Source: Tachypleus tridentatus (taxonomy: Eukaryota > Arthropoda > Merostomata > Xiphosura > Limulidae). From it: a stretch of DNA of 64,000 nucleotides. Where the stretch lies: assembly GCF_004210375.1 (NCBI RefSeq), contig NC_134834.1, positions 152,491,009-152,555,008 on the forward strand, given 5' to 3'. The notes below the pieces were generated by a model that had not been told where the DNA came from, did not search any database, and saw nothing but the letters and a program-made list of their open reading frames with translations. The position numbers were made by a program, and so were the translations under genes. Every line of letters starts with the position of its first letter. Position 1 is the first letter of the stretch. Shown one piece after another: positions 35,440 to 48,900 of the stretch.

Positions 35440-36115
35440 ATCTTTAAGCTACCACTACCACCATTTACCTACCATACCTACATTTCAGTGAGAAACTCAA
35501 ATGCATAGCCAAGAAATTCAATATAGAAGTCCGATGGAAATCTTGTAATACTTTTAAGGTCCATTCTGGTATTTAAAAAAAAAAGCAAACAAATGGTGAT
35601 CTACCAAAGAGAATCTCAAAAACATCATCATGTTCCTGAAACGACACGTACGTTGGAGAAATGGAAAGAAAACTCGTGACAAGAACAAAAAAAACAGAAA
35701 AATAGTACAAGACTCATGAAAACAAAATTCAGCCATTGCAGAGCACACCATGTCAACTGGACACAGAATAAAGTGGGAGAAAAATAGAATAATTGACACA
35801 GACAAATTCTAGAAGACAAGAAAAATCAAAATCATTTTATATTAGCACTATTAAACCTTCACCAAAGAGAAATTCCAGATTAGCGGTGTCACCTGTGGCC
35901 ACCATTGGTTGAATCTACAGGAAATCTCTCCTCCAATCAAAAACAGTGATAGTCCAACCAATCATAACATGTTCTCCACAATCCACCAGGACACTATAAT
36001 AGACCCACAACACCTTGCACGCTAACCTGAAGATGAAGGTTGGAAGATTTTTGAAATGGCATCTTCTACACTTGTCTCCACAACAGGCATGTGCCATCCA
36101 TTCTACAAAGTTGCA
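35440..36115. repeat. Probable retroelement 3'-end fragment
   Basis: The block CTGAAGATGAAGGTTGGAAG followed by TTTTTGAAATGGCATCTTCTACACTTG and CTCCACAACAGGC (36029-36090) is of a type I recall from invertebrate retroelement 3' regions. Upstream A-rich sequence (35570-35700) has eroded basic codons but no motif I can name. Confidence 0.35.
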
Positions 36116-36849
36116 TCATGAATACTCTTCCTAACAATCTATCAAAGAAAGATCATTTATTCTTTTGGTGCACTGATAAGTACACCAGTCAATGTTTTTT
36201 TTCTTTAAGCAGACTTTTAACAGGGCTGTTTTAACTGTCTATTCTATTGCCATATAATTAAACATTTAGCAGTAGTGTTTTAAAATTGACTTGTTTCTTG
36301 CATCAGTTGGATGATATCTTTGCATTGTAAGTTGGGTTTTAGGTTAGGGTTATGGATTGTTTTAAATATATACAAGTTTGTAATTCTTTCTGAAACTTCG
36401 TAACTTAAGTGGCATGGTGAGTTACACACATAGATGGGAGCTATGGCAATTATTAACCATTTATCTCCATCCATGTATTTACCTATGCTAGATGTCATCT
36501 CCATCAGCACACTTACACCAATTATGATTATGGAAAAAACATTTCTTGGATGGTAAAAGGATTAAAATCCTTACCAATGAAAAGCATAGTGAAGGTTGTA
36601 ATTAAAACAGATTTTGTGTGTGAACAGGTAAATTACACGTGTAAACTTAAGGATGAATGTAATAGCAATAAGCTTATTGTATATTTTTCTTTAAACTATA
36701 TTAATACTTGGTATTTTGACTTAAAAGTCATTTAATCTTTTATGGATATTTATTTTATATTTTCAAGGTGTTTTAAATTCATCCAAATTGAAATTGTTTG
36801 CTGATTTATAATAACTGTCATTAATTTTATATTCATTGTTCTGTTGTAG
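36116..36849. other. PRPF39: DNA upstream of the first recognised PRPF39 exon
   Basis: AT-rich sequence ending in a good acceptor (TCTGTTGTAG at 36840-36849), so the DNA immediately before 36850 is intron. The true first exon and promoter therefore lie further upstream. ORFs at 36280-36510 (minus) and 36550-36735 (plus) look like chance. Confidence 0.5.
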
Positions 36850-36949
36850 AGACTGTACTGGAAAATAAGATGCATCCTCCAGAAGGTGAGGAGGACTTAA
36901 AACCTCCCAAAAGGTGATACAGCAAAACCTCCAAAACCTGAGGCTACAG
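36850..36949 (+). CDS. PRPF39: PRPF39 exon a: acidic/proline-rich N-terminus
   Basis: Acceptor TTGTAG|AGACTG, donor CTACAG|GTAAAG. The first part reads [20 protein letters not shown] then K-R-stop; the second part, one base out of register, reads [12 protein letters not shown] and continues in phase into the next exon (E-IADGPES). The change of frame falls at the homopolymers TTAAAACC/CCCAAAAGG. One extra base there would explain it. ATG 36870 is the first methionine but may be internal. The N-terminus of this family is poorly conserved, so homology cannot confirm it. Confidence 0.6.
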
Positions 36950-39900
36950 GTAAAGCAGATATGATTTGTTCAGTGCAAATTTTACATATCTTTGTGATTA
37001 TATTTATATTAATTTATTTGTTTTTTTTTTATATTTCTGTATGAACATAGGTATTGCAAAATAAATTTGTGTGGTATAAGCTCAGGTGATTTTACAGTTA
37101 ATGCTTTGTCATGATCCACATCTTTCCTGAGTTTCAAGTAATGTCAGTACAGTTTTGAATTAATTACAGTTTGTTTTATAAACACACAAATCTGTACTTG
37201 TTGTATCTTTTTTATATTGTATTTATTAGTTTTTAGCATAAAATCTGGCAGTTTTTTCTGTTTTATGCACCCTCATATCTTTTGGACAATTACAAACCAA
37301 ATTGGCCTTGAATGTGATCTTTTTTACTGAGACTAACAAGTCATGATCTCTTTGTGCAATAAGTTCAATTTTCTCAGTTTTCTAGTTTCAGCTGTTGTTA
37401 GTTTGTTGATATCCTCGTAATCATAGGATAAGATATTTAATTGTTTATACTGACTGGTCATTTAAATATCTGCTTGGTGCCAACTTTAAATTCATTAAGT
37501 AAACATTCTGTAAAAGGTTTTCTTCAATGTAACATCTTGTTACATTGTGAATGTTATATACCACTGCTTTTGTGTCTCTTTCTAATATTTTTCAGTCTCT
37601 TATGATATAAGTTCAACCTTACTGATTCTGTATGATTACACTACATAACACACATTTTGTTCCTGGATAGTGTGTAATTTCTTAATTGCTTATGTTGTAA
37701 AAGTACAGAAATTATTACCTTCAAACTTTGCTTTTGTGACCTGGATAATGAAATTTAGAAATTAACCTATCTGTTAAAAAAAAATGGGCAAATTTGCACA
37801 TTTTCACTTACATAAGGTCTGAATAAAACAACATATGAATTAAGATTTACGTGTATTTATACTAAAGTTACACAAAAATATTTAGAAGTGAGTAGTTTTT
37901 CAAGATTTGCGACTGTAATGTAAATCTCTTTCGCATATCAGCCCCCAAATAGTCTCCTGTCATGTTTTTATTATACACTTCCACATCACAAAAGCAAAGT
38001 TTTGAAGAGAAAAATGGGTCTTTTCCATTTTACTTTAACCATAAGTAATTGGGAAATAACACTTTCTGCTCAGGAACAAGAAAAAGTAAATGTTTTATTA
38101 CATAGTGTTATTTGGCATGGTGTTTTTGATAGAAGTGATTATAATGTGTTCTTTTTCTGTCTAAAACTTCTTGTTTGTATTAAATGCAAAAACTGATAAA
38201 ATAAAATGAGTTAATTTTATTTAGATAATTGTGCTTTTTATTTTTTATGATTTACTGTATTTCACTTTGGTTTTGCATTGTTTACCTCTCCACATAGGCT
38301 CAGTCTCTTTTGACTTACCAGTGACCTTTTTCTATTTAGATTTTACATATTTGATAATACTGAGTTTTGGTATAGTGTGAATATCTTCATGACATTTGAC
38401 AGTCATTCAGAAAACATTACAAATGTTTACATTTTGAAAAATTACTTTTCAGTGAAGTAGTTTTAATAAACTAAAGATTTTTCCTTGAGTGTATTAAATG
38501 TTTTGAATAATCTATGTATAGTGATTTTCATGTTAAAATACTTTTCAACTCAAATTTCATTTATGTGATCTCTAAAACCTCCTAAATACGCTTGAAATAT
38601 TTGTTTTCAGTGAAACTATATTTTATTTTCTCTTCCTCAATTATGTAGTGTTAATCTGTTTGACTGATCTTATCACCAAACAAAAATTGAAATAAATTAC
38701 CCTCCTTTTCTTTCTACAATGACTTCAAATGTATCATGAAACTATTCATTGATCCTAAATAGCTTTAAACTTGTAATGGTATAAATATATTTATAATTAA
38801 AATTTATTATTTTATTTCCCTTTTGATTACCCTTTGAATCGTGTCTAACTACTATTTGTACCATTATAAGTTGTAAATCACTTGAAATGTGCAGCTGATG
38901 CTATGTTATTGAATTTCATTACCTCCAAGCTATTTGCTTACTTGCCTTGTAAAATATTTATCATTATTGCTTAATTACCTATTTTTAACTAACTTAGAGA
39001 GACCTCTATTTTTACATTTCAGTTACTTTTATAATAATAATAAAAAGTAGACATAAAGCAAACTTTTTTTTTCTTGGCTATTGATGACTATTAACTTTAC
39101 TCTTTAAACTAATGGTAGTAATTCATTAAATAATTATTTAATTAAGCAATGCAACAAAGAACATAGACTAATGACAAGCAAACAATTTCCTCTAACAATA
39201 ACAATTTTTGTGGCTATCTAACTATTTGACAGGAGCTATCAGAAATGCATCCAAGCTAACCATTGATTCCCATGGGAACCAGAGTTGAATTAGAAGTGAA
39301 ATTGATTATTCTGTCTTCAGAACACGTTATACAACACATCATAATTAAATGCAAGTGAACTAATAACAAATCCTCTTTCAGGATGTGACAGTTTGGTGTA
39401 GCAAGAGGGATCTTGGTTTCTACTTCAGTTCTGTAACTAAATGAAATTGAAGGCTATTAAAATTATGGATTGTCTGTGTAATGACTATTTTGTAGTGAAT
39501 AATTTATTTAATATCATAATTTTTGAAGGGTGAAGGATAAAGTGTGAAAGATGATGTGCTAAGAAAAAGTCTAGTTTCACATTAGAGGATTTTCTCCAAT
39601 ATTGCCTTGGAGAATTAACACTTGTAAACTACTAAAGTATGGATTATCAGCCAAAATTCTGTTATGCTAATTGGTTTAACATAAATGAAAAGTAGTTTAA
39701 TAAAATAAACCTGTTATGCTCAGTAAAGGATACCCAGAGCAAAAGGTTAAGGGATAATGCAATTTTTCATATATCCTATTATAAGAATAATTTATTGTTT
39801 AATCATATTTCTCAGTGGTTAAAGTAGTTATTGTTATAACAGCTGTTTTGTCAGGATTGCAGAATGTTTGTGCATGTGTACAGTTTGTGCTGAAGGATTT

Positions 39901-42900
39901 GATTTGTTGGGACCTGAAGATTTTACTGTGGAACTATCATCTGTCTTTCTCCACCTTGAATCTGAGTATATTGGCAGTGTTGCAGCTGTGAAATATGTGA
40001 AGTTGGTTTTCATTTACTGAGTGTTATGTCATTGGAACATGACGAATTTCAAAGCCAGTTCTATTTAACTGCCAAGTCAGTATACACTTGAAACAAACAG
40101 AAACTTGTGTACATTATTTTTTATGGTGGCATTACATTTGCCGAGATGGGTGTTATTTTTATTTACTACTTAATAGGTCGAACTACATGACTATTTGTCT
40201 TTGACTGTTAAAACAAGGTTTGGTTCAATTAGACACTCTTATACACAGCTTTCAGAAGGTTTGGTGTCTGTACACAAAGATTTTAGACATTCTTCTAACC
40301 TTTGCTTTATGAATACAATGTCACAATACTAGAACATAACTGCTTGGCATTATGTAGGTCATGTTTAACTTGAATTACCTTCTGTTTGCATGCATAATCT
40401 ACTCATGATGTTTCATGAGACTTTTATTTTTATCATATTATAGCTAATAATTATGCATTAATCTGAATTCTTTTAACCCTTAATAATATAGGAGGGATTT
40501 TTTTGGATCTAGTTGTCAGGTTTTTCTTATAGCCACTTCTATTTTTGTTTAAATGATTCTCTTGTTTTATATTATCCTTGATTAACTATCCTTAAACAAT
40601 GTTTAGTGATACTGAATTCAAGAAAATTAGATGCTCTACATTTAGTATTTCATTTACAAAATTGAAAGTAGTGTCATCCATCTATTATTAGGTTAAATGT
40701 GAAAAATATTACTTATCTACATATAACTTTTGGTGCTTTTGTATTTTTAAGTATCTTGGTTATAGTTGTGAGATTTTGAAGTGTTTTGGTCTTGTATTAG
40801 CGAGTTAAACTTTTTCTACTATCAGAAATTGCTGATGGTCCAGAGTCCTCTAAGAGTAAAACTGTGAAGAAAGGACTGAGTGAATTAGAAAAGTATTGGC
40901 AGGCAGTTAAGGATAATCCAGCAGACTTTACTGGATGGACTTACTTGCTACAGTTTGTCGAACAAGAGGTAGGAAGTATCTGGATTTAAAACTGTTTTTT
41001 ACCTTTTTTAAATTATTAGTGGAGGATTATTATTAAATTCCATTATACCATTGTTTGTTTTATTAATGTCTTAACCATGAGTAATAAATATTAATTAGGT
41101 TTAAGTATTATTCCCGATGATGTTGCATGTTTGTTTTATTGCAAACTTTGAACATTTAACTTGATTTATGCGAGTTCTTGTGTTTTGTCAGTAATGTTAA
41201 TGAAGTAATTCATAATTCTAATAGATGCCATTCAAATTTTCTCTCAAGTAATCTTTGTGTAATAGAAAAAAAGAGGATGCTTAGACATTCATTTTCACAA
41301 TAACCATTACAAGTTTCGTTTTCTTCTAGCACTATTGTTCCCAGATTTTATTGTAAATAAAGACCAAAAAAATTTGATAAAAATGTATTTCACTTTCTCA
41401 TCACTATTTTCTAAGATGAGTGGAGACACCTTACAGCTGTTTCTCTGTCAATGAAACTACATCAGAGAAACACGTTTTTATCCGAGTTAACTGTAAGTGT
41501 GTTTTGAAACACAAATTTCTGAAATTTCCTTCAGAAAGAAATACTGTATTGTATCTAAAGAATTTGACGTTTTCAGAATGACTTGGTGGCAGCTAGGGAG
41601 GCTTTTGACAGTTTCTTCAAATATTATCCATATTGTTATGGTTATTGGAAAAAGTATGCAGATATGGAAAAAAAATGGAATACTGCAGAAAAAGCTGAAG
41701 AAGTAAGTAACATCTTTGTACAACATTTTATGCTGTGTAGCTGAAACTTGAATATATTGTCATTTAAATAGGGTGCATTAATAAATTCATTTGTCATATT
41801 TAGTGTAACTTCAGGTATTACAGTTGGAAAGCTTATATAAAGACATACTTAGTCAATATTTTGTATTTTAAAGATTGTTTTTGATAAGTAAGTATTGGAT
41901 AGCTTGTACAAGGCAGTTTGCTTGAATTTGCAGTAATTTTGTGCACATATTTGTAACCAAGTAGTTTAAATTAAGATCTTTTTAATGATTTGTTGTAGAA
42001 AAGACATATATGGATCACTGTTTAATATATCTTAGAATTGTAAGATTTAGATGATAATTTGATGCACTTTCTTTGGAGCTTGAGCAGTTTTTCTTATTTA
42101 AACTGACTTATTTAACATTTTCAGGTATTTGAGCAAGGATTGAAAGCTATTCCTCTTAGTGTTGATTTATGGATTCATTACCTCAACTTCTACAAAAATC
42201 AACATAAGAAAGATGAAGATTACTATACAAAAGTGAAAGTGTTAGTGTATTTTTTTTGTATTATGTATCACTGTATGATCTTTTTATCTGTTGTTGTCTT
42301 ATTTTTTCCCTCAAATGACTTGTAATGTGATCAATGTTTGTCATAGTGTACTTGTAATGGTATTATAATAAAATGTGAACCTTGATAAAAGAAAGTCTGA
42401 AATATTGTACATTGAAAAAAAACAAAAAACATTTGTACTGAAAGATTAAATGTAGAACTAAAAAGATGGCTTTAACCCTCTCTGCTGAACTTAGTTTGGT
42501 TAATGCAGAATTGCTTGTCACTGATATGTTAGCATGACAAAAAATTATTTATCAGACATTATGTAATTAAATTTATAATTGTATTGCTATAATGGTAAAT
42601 TGCCATGAACACAATGTATTCAACAAAATGACAAATATGATCCATTGGGATATTGAAAAAAAGGGGTTCAAAAAAAAAAAAGCACAGAATTTGACATGCT
42701 TGTATATGATGCTGTGCCCAAATTGGGATGAGGGGCACTTAACTTTGTCCAAGGTAGCTGCCAGAAAGTTACTCAAAAATGTTCCTGCCATTTCTGAGAT
42801 GGATATTGGAAAGTTGTTCATTTTTGATAACTTGTGTACTGTTATAGTTTTATTTACTGTGAATGTGGAATTTGTTTTAAGACATACTTGTAATCCATAA

Positions 42901-45900
42901 ATAAAATAATCTTAAAATAAATAATAATAAATATGTATTTTTTTTTGCAAGTGACTTCTATAGCTTTTAACATCATATATATACTAGTATGGAACTATAA
43001 TGATGCAGATATTTTATATATTACTTAGATAAAATTTGCTGTCATAAAGAAAACTGTTTTAATATTTGATGATAGAATCTTCATTGTTGTAGTTTGTACC
43101 ACACATTCCAAATGACAAATTTAATATCTTCATTAAAACCAAGTAATGTTATTTCCTTGCTTTTGAGCTTGTAAAGTCCCCAACATTGTTGTTGAATTAT
43201 GTTATATATGACATGCAATTTCTTGTTAAGTTGCTCCAAACATGATGTATGTTTTTTGCAAGGCCTACCAAAGTTAATTTGATTCTTTTCTATAAAAAAC
43301 ACAAATATTCCCAAGAGTATTTTATTTTTGTTGCCTACTACCTTTCTGAAGGTTTTGTGACTTGTTTCTTTATGCAACAATTTTGGGCATGTACCATGAT
43401 ATGTTGATTCTTGCAAATTTCATGTTGTCTACATCAAAGTTAGCTAGCAATAATACAACTTGCAACATCAGTGAGCATTTTTTGGATTTGCTTGTCAGAA
43501 TTAAGGGATTTTCATGTAGAATCACTGATGCCTTGTCTCATAAGCATTTGTCTTGTTGTACATACAACACTAAGCTGAGTAATGTTTGTGAATTTACCAT
43601 TATCCGTGGGTTGTCTATTTTGGCCCTCTGCAGTTTTGTGTTTTGAATTTAACTTTGCACATTGTCCTAATTTTCCTTGCATCACATGAATGTTTCAAAT
43701 TATCTTCATCTAGCTTGGATACTCTTAGGTTTACTGATAACAAAGTTCATGGAATCTCATGATAGTTCCAGCTAAGTTCACATTGCTGGAGTGAGTATCA
43801 ACATTTCATTACTTTGTATTAATAGTTAGACACTGCAGATGTTCTACTGTTGTTTTCTAGTAAATTATGCACCTGTTCTTGTAGTGGGACATCTGGATCT
43901 ACTATTTTGCAAGATTTGGATAGTTTACAACTAAACGTATAGTTGTATAAAATAATTGCCAATGTTTAAATGAACTAATCTTATGATTAATAATAATGAC
44001 AATAAATAACACTTTACATATAAAATTTTGAAATTATTATTTTTGTCAAATGACTGAAATCACACTTAACATATCTATATTTGTATTATAATGATACACA
44101 TCACTTTTCTATAATCTATAAATAAGAAGCCACATTGTCAAGAGTTTGTTGGTTATATTGTTAGTAATGTAATACAAAAATGTGAGGTGGTAGCCATTTT
44201 GAAAAAAAAATGGTTTTGATCCTTATCCAGAAATTATCAGTGGAGCAGTGTTTACCATAGAGCCAAATTTCATGCATTTAAGATGGAACTCTCAGTTCAT
44301 CTGATTTAATGTACACTATGGGAGGCTGTGATATGTATGATTTGCTGTTCAGTACTGACTGAAACCTACTCTTAATATTTTTGGAGATCATGTAACAAGT
44401 ATTTTACTTGAATGCAGGTCAGGGACTGATTAAACTAAAGTATTGTGTTCAGTTTTTAGTTTTGTTATGAAAAGTTACTTCTATTAGGCATAGTTTAAAA
44501 AAATTAACTAACTGAAGAAACTTACACGTATGACTGCTGTGATGCAGAAAAACAAAGGTTTTATGTTTGTTAAGGCTTGGATAGGTTAGTCACAAAGTAT
44601 TTTGTATTACTAGTCTTAGAAGGTTGGTATAAAGGTAACTTTACTTTTAGATGTAATGAATACAAAACTTATGAAATAGTTTATCTGACGATATGCAAGT
44701 GTCGATAGTTTGAGTATTTTAATGCATTATAGTAAAGTATATATTAGTTTTTTGGTATTTGAGTATTTGGAAGCTGAGTGAATTAGTGAGATATGTTGTA
44801 AAAGTACAAATTTTTGATATTTTATGTATATGAAAGTAAAGTTAAATCTTGTGTGTTAGTTATTTCTAACATTTAGGTTGTGTATGAAAAATGAAATTCA
44901 ATAACATTTATAATCCCAATTTATATTTTTGTATATTTTTACTTTTTCATTTAATAAATACCTCCACCTTTTCATTTTTAGTTGCAATAACCAAACAAAC
45001 TATTTAGGCACTCTTGTTCATAACTCATGTGATGTTATTACACACTAAAATGTAAATTAGTATGGATTACACCGTTTATTTAGAGACTGAATACAAGCAT
45101 GTAGTGCGTATAAGAGAATTCCAACTATACCTTGCTTGTTGTATGCTACCAAATATTTCTGTCAGTCTGTTTCAATTACAACATGCAAAACCTGCTTGAA
45201 ACAACAAATGTTAGTGTATAAGGTCTAAACTGGTGAAGCATAATTCATTGGCTGGTAATTGATGTGATTTTAAATCTGAGTGAGACAGTAAATTTACTAA
45301 CATCAAGTTATTTTGATGCATTCCCATACTAAATAAAATCTATATATAAATCCGTAATTTGATATCTTTGTTTTTAACTGGACATCTGTATTGAGCAAAT
45401 AAAGAAGGATGTAGTAGCAATCATTATAGCCTCCTTATAATGCTACATTTTGTAATTACTAACTAAATGGTCATGCTTTGCAACTTTAAGTAGCACAAGT
45501 CATGAAACAATGTACTTGAGAATACTGAAGACTTGGCATAGTTTTTGGTGAAAGGTGTTCTGTGGCTAATTCATAATAAGATGAAGTTTTATGCTCTTTT
45601 AAGTTGTAGATAATGATTTTAAAGTAGTAGAGTTCTGTTTTGTAATCAAAGTGAGAAACGGCCTCCAACTTTGCATTTCTTTTTTATATAATGGCAAATA
45701 GTAAAAGTTTTAATCTTTTTGAAAGCTAATAATCTAATAGTTAATAATTTAATGATTAGTCTAATAATCAGTTCTTGTATTATTGTTAGGTAGGTTTAAT
45801 CTTCTTTTAAAATAAAAATACATAAGCAGAGTATTGTTTTACCTACTATTAGCTCCATTTTTAATATTTAAGTAAAAGGTAATGGGCAAGATACCTCTTT

Positions 45901-48900
45901 GTAACCAACCAGTTGTAGCAAACTTAATGCTCTTCCTGGTTTAAATTCCTTTATAAGATCTTATTTTGTGTAATTTGTAATGTATGCATTAGTTCCTGAT
46001 ATTTATTTTTAACATAATGCCAAAAATACTAATAAATGACCAAGAAATATAGTTTTATAACACTTGTGGAAATTGGTCAAAATGGATCAGTATCATCATT
46101 CATTGTTTTTTGGCTAAGTTTATCAAGCAGTATGGTGAAATGAGTCTTGAAGTTAGTTTGTTTAAAAAAAAATGTTCTGGTAGGGCTGGTTGGAGAAAGA
46201 ACTAGAAAATTGTTTGTTGTTAGGAATAAATCACAAGTGAAGTCAAAACTAGGAGCAGTCATTAAAAAAGGTTAATTTGACAGGAAAAGCTTTATTCATG
46301 ATATGTAATAAATTTGTAAGTTGTGCATCTTAGTGTTGCTCTACAACTTTGACACATGAAAGTAGTACAGTAACACAGAGAATTGTCAAATGATTGACCA
46401 GACTAGGCTTATTTTTCGTGAATTTTAAGGTACTGATATTTATAGAACATTTGAAAGCGAAAGGACAAGAGAATATTTCCAGGGAAGCATAACCTAAGAC
46501 GGATGCTTCAGTGACCACTGAGACTCAAAATATATTTCAATTTTTTTTTTCCTTTGCCAGTAATAGTTGTAGACCCTGAATTTGAACTGACAGTTAGTTT
46601 GGTAGAGTTCACTTAAATAGCAACAGACACAAGTGAGAAGTTTGATTTATTTGACAAACAAACTATCTTTTAAATTTCTAGGCTTTTTGAACGAGCTGTT
46701 GATTCGGCAGGACAGGAGTTTCGATCTGATCGATTGTGGGATTTATACATCAATTGGGAATTGGAGAATAAGCACCCAAGAGAAGTTACACAGCTGTATG
46801 ATAATCTTCTGAACATTCCAACACAACTTTATGTTCATCATTTTGAAAAGTAAGTGAGAACCTAACTGTCCATGTTGTGAACAAGAACGGATGCTGATGC
46901 ATTTATTGTTTCAACATAATATGTAATAATATTTCAAATACAGCTTTAACCCTCTCACTATGGTTAGAAGTACATGTCATGACATTTTAATCAAGCTATT
47001 GTTATCAATGCATATAAATAAACTTGGCATCAAAACATAGTTTAATAAATAAAATTTTAATATTACATAAGTTTTAATTTCAAAATAAAATCTCTTCTTC
47101 TATGTTTGCTACAGTTTTTGTTTTATACTTTTTTTAATCATCTTTATTCTAATTTTAACATAAGTTACTATTTATAGTACAAACATTACTAAATCCTAAT
47201 CAGATTTTTCCAGGCTTCAACATTATTTATTTATAGGGAGATTAACTTGCAAAATCTCAACCATTGCCATGACAAATTATTACATTCTCTCTTTCACAAA
47301 ATTATCAGTAATTATTTCTGTTTGCTGTTACAATTCATATTCCTTCTCAGGATTTTTTGTCATGCCACTGTCTTTCCTAGGTCGTACAAGATTTCCTGAC
47401 ACAACAGACTATTGAAACTGCCTCATGCAGTTCTGGGGAGTTTTACTCGCACATATTTGTGGTTCCTAAAAAGACTCATCTCAGTCAATATGTTCACTTC
47501 CCATACTTCGTTATGGAATCTTACCTTACTCTTTCATGAGTTTTCCTTCAGGTGTCTCTTTGAAGATAGATATTTCCAGTGCTTATCTGGGAATTTTCGT
47601 GTGTTCTTGTCCTTTTATTTGGTTTGTCTGTTATAGGGTGGTGTACCAGTTATGTGCCCTACTATTTGGGATAGCTTTGTCACTGCAAATCTTTGTCTTC
47701 ATGCCTGGGGGGTTGCTCTTTCACTGGTACATGGATATTCCTTTTTCTTGCTCATACTGTCATCTTTGTCAACACTGGAAGTGGCTCAGTTGGTCTAGTT
47801 CATCAAATTTGAGAAGTCATTTCTTCATTCTATCCAGTACCTTGTTCATTTGGGCCCAACCTTTTCTCTGGTTTTGTTCTATAGAACTGGCCATTTGGAA
47901 TGCCTTGTCTGCTCATTCACTTTCTACTTGAGGTTCTATCACATTAGGAGATGCAGTCTTTGACTTTTCTTGTATTTATCGATTGGGCTCATGTTGTCTC
48001 TTCAATGGGTTCTACACAATCAGTAGTACCTTGCTGAGGATTCTTCATTGCCACATTTACATCTGGTCACAGATGCATCCCTATATTGGGATCGATTACT
48101 GAGTGGCTTTGGGTCATTTGGTCTATAGAGGACCATTTTTTTTCATGTTAACGTCCTGAAACACCTTGCTGTTTGTTGGTCTATAGATTATTTTCTTCCT
48201 GTCTCCAGAGATTTTATCCACTCCAACATTTTCAACAGTGGCATTCAATATCAGTCACCAAGGGGGCACCTGGTTGAGATCTCTTTTGTATTCTTACCTT
48301 TGATCTTCTCTTTTGGGCCCATCATGTTTATTTGATGGCATTTCATGTTCCTTGTGTTTTCAACCTTGTGGTGGATTGTCTTTCTCAAACAGACTGGCTT
48401 TAACCCAGTGGAGTTAGAGTAGTCCCTTCATCCCTTTGAGGGAGGTGGCAGATGCATGGAGACAAGGAGTACCCTACCAATCAGTCACCAAAAACAATCA
48501 CCATTTACCTTTTGTTTGGATTCCCTGTTCCCTATTCTCAGGTAATGGCTATAAATATCTTCAACTAGGATTGGAAGAACAAGTTTCTTTGTTTATCCTC
48601 CTATCTGATTACTTCATTGGGTAGTCTCCCTCACCAATGCAAAATCTTTCTGATTGCACCTTATTTTCCTGCTCAACTGTGATGTCTAATGGTTGTTGAT
48701 GTTTCCAAGTTTCTTTTATGGCATTTTCAGAAGAAGGGTTTGGTCTCTATTGGGCAGCCCTATCCCATATTTTCCATTTTTCATTACTGCTGGATTCTCG
48801 TCCCTGTCCTTACACTTTTGATCCATTCTTTCTGGATATGCCAACTGCCTAAATGTCTGGCACTTGTGTATTAGGACACTAATGTTGTACTCACCCTTAC

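Noticed and set aside
36909..36920. Alternative donor CAAAAG|GTGATA in the first PRPF39 exon, avoiding the frame break
   Set aside because: Joining it to 40826 gives a stop within three codons (AGA AAT TGC TGA), so the donor at 36950 is kept.
42592..43646. A host gene nested in a PRPF39 intron
   Set aside because: The three ORF pieces are on mixed strands, lack splice sites linking them and carry no motif I can name. An old transposon relic is more likely, so no gene was called.
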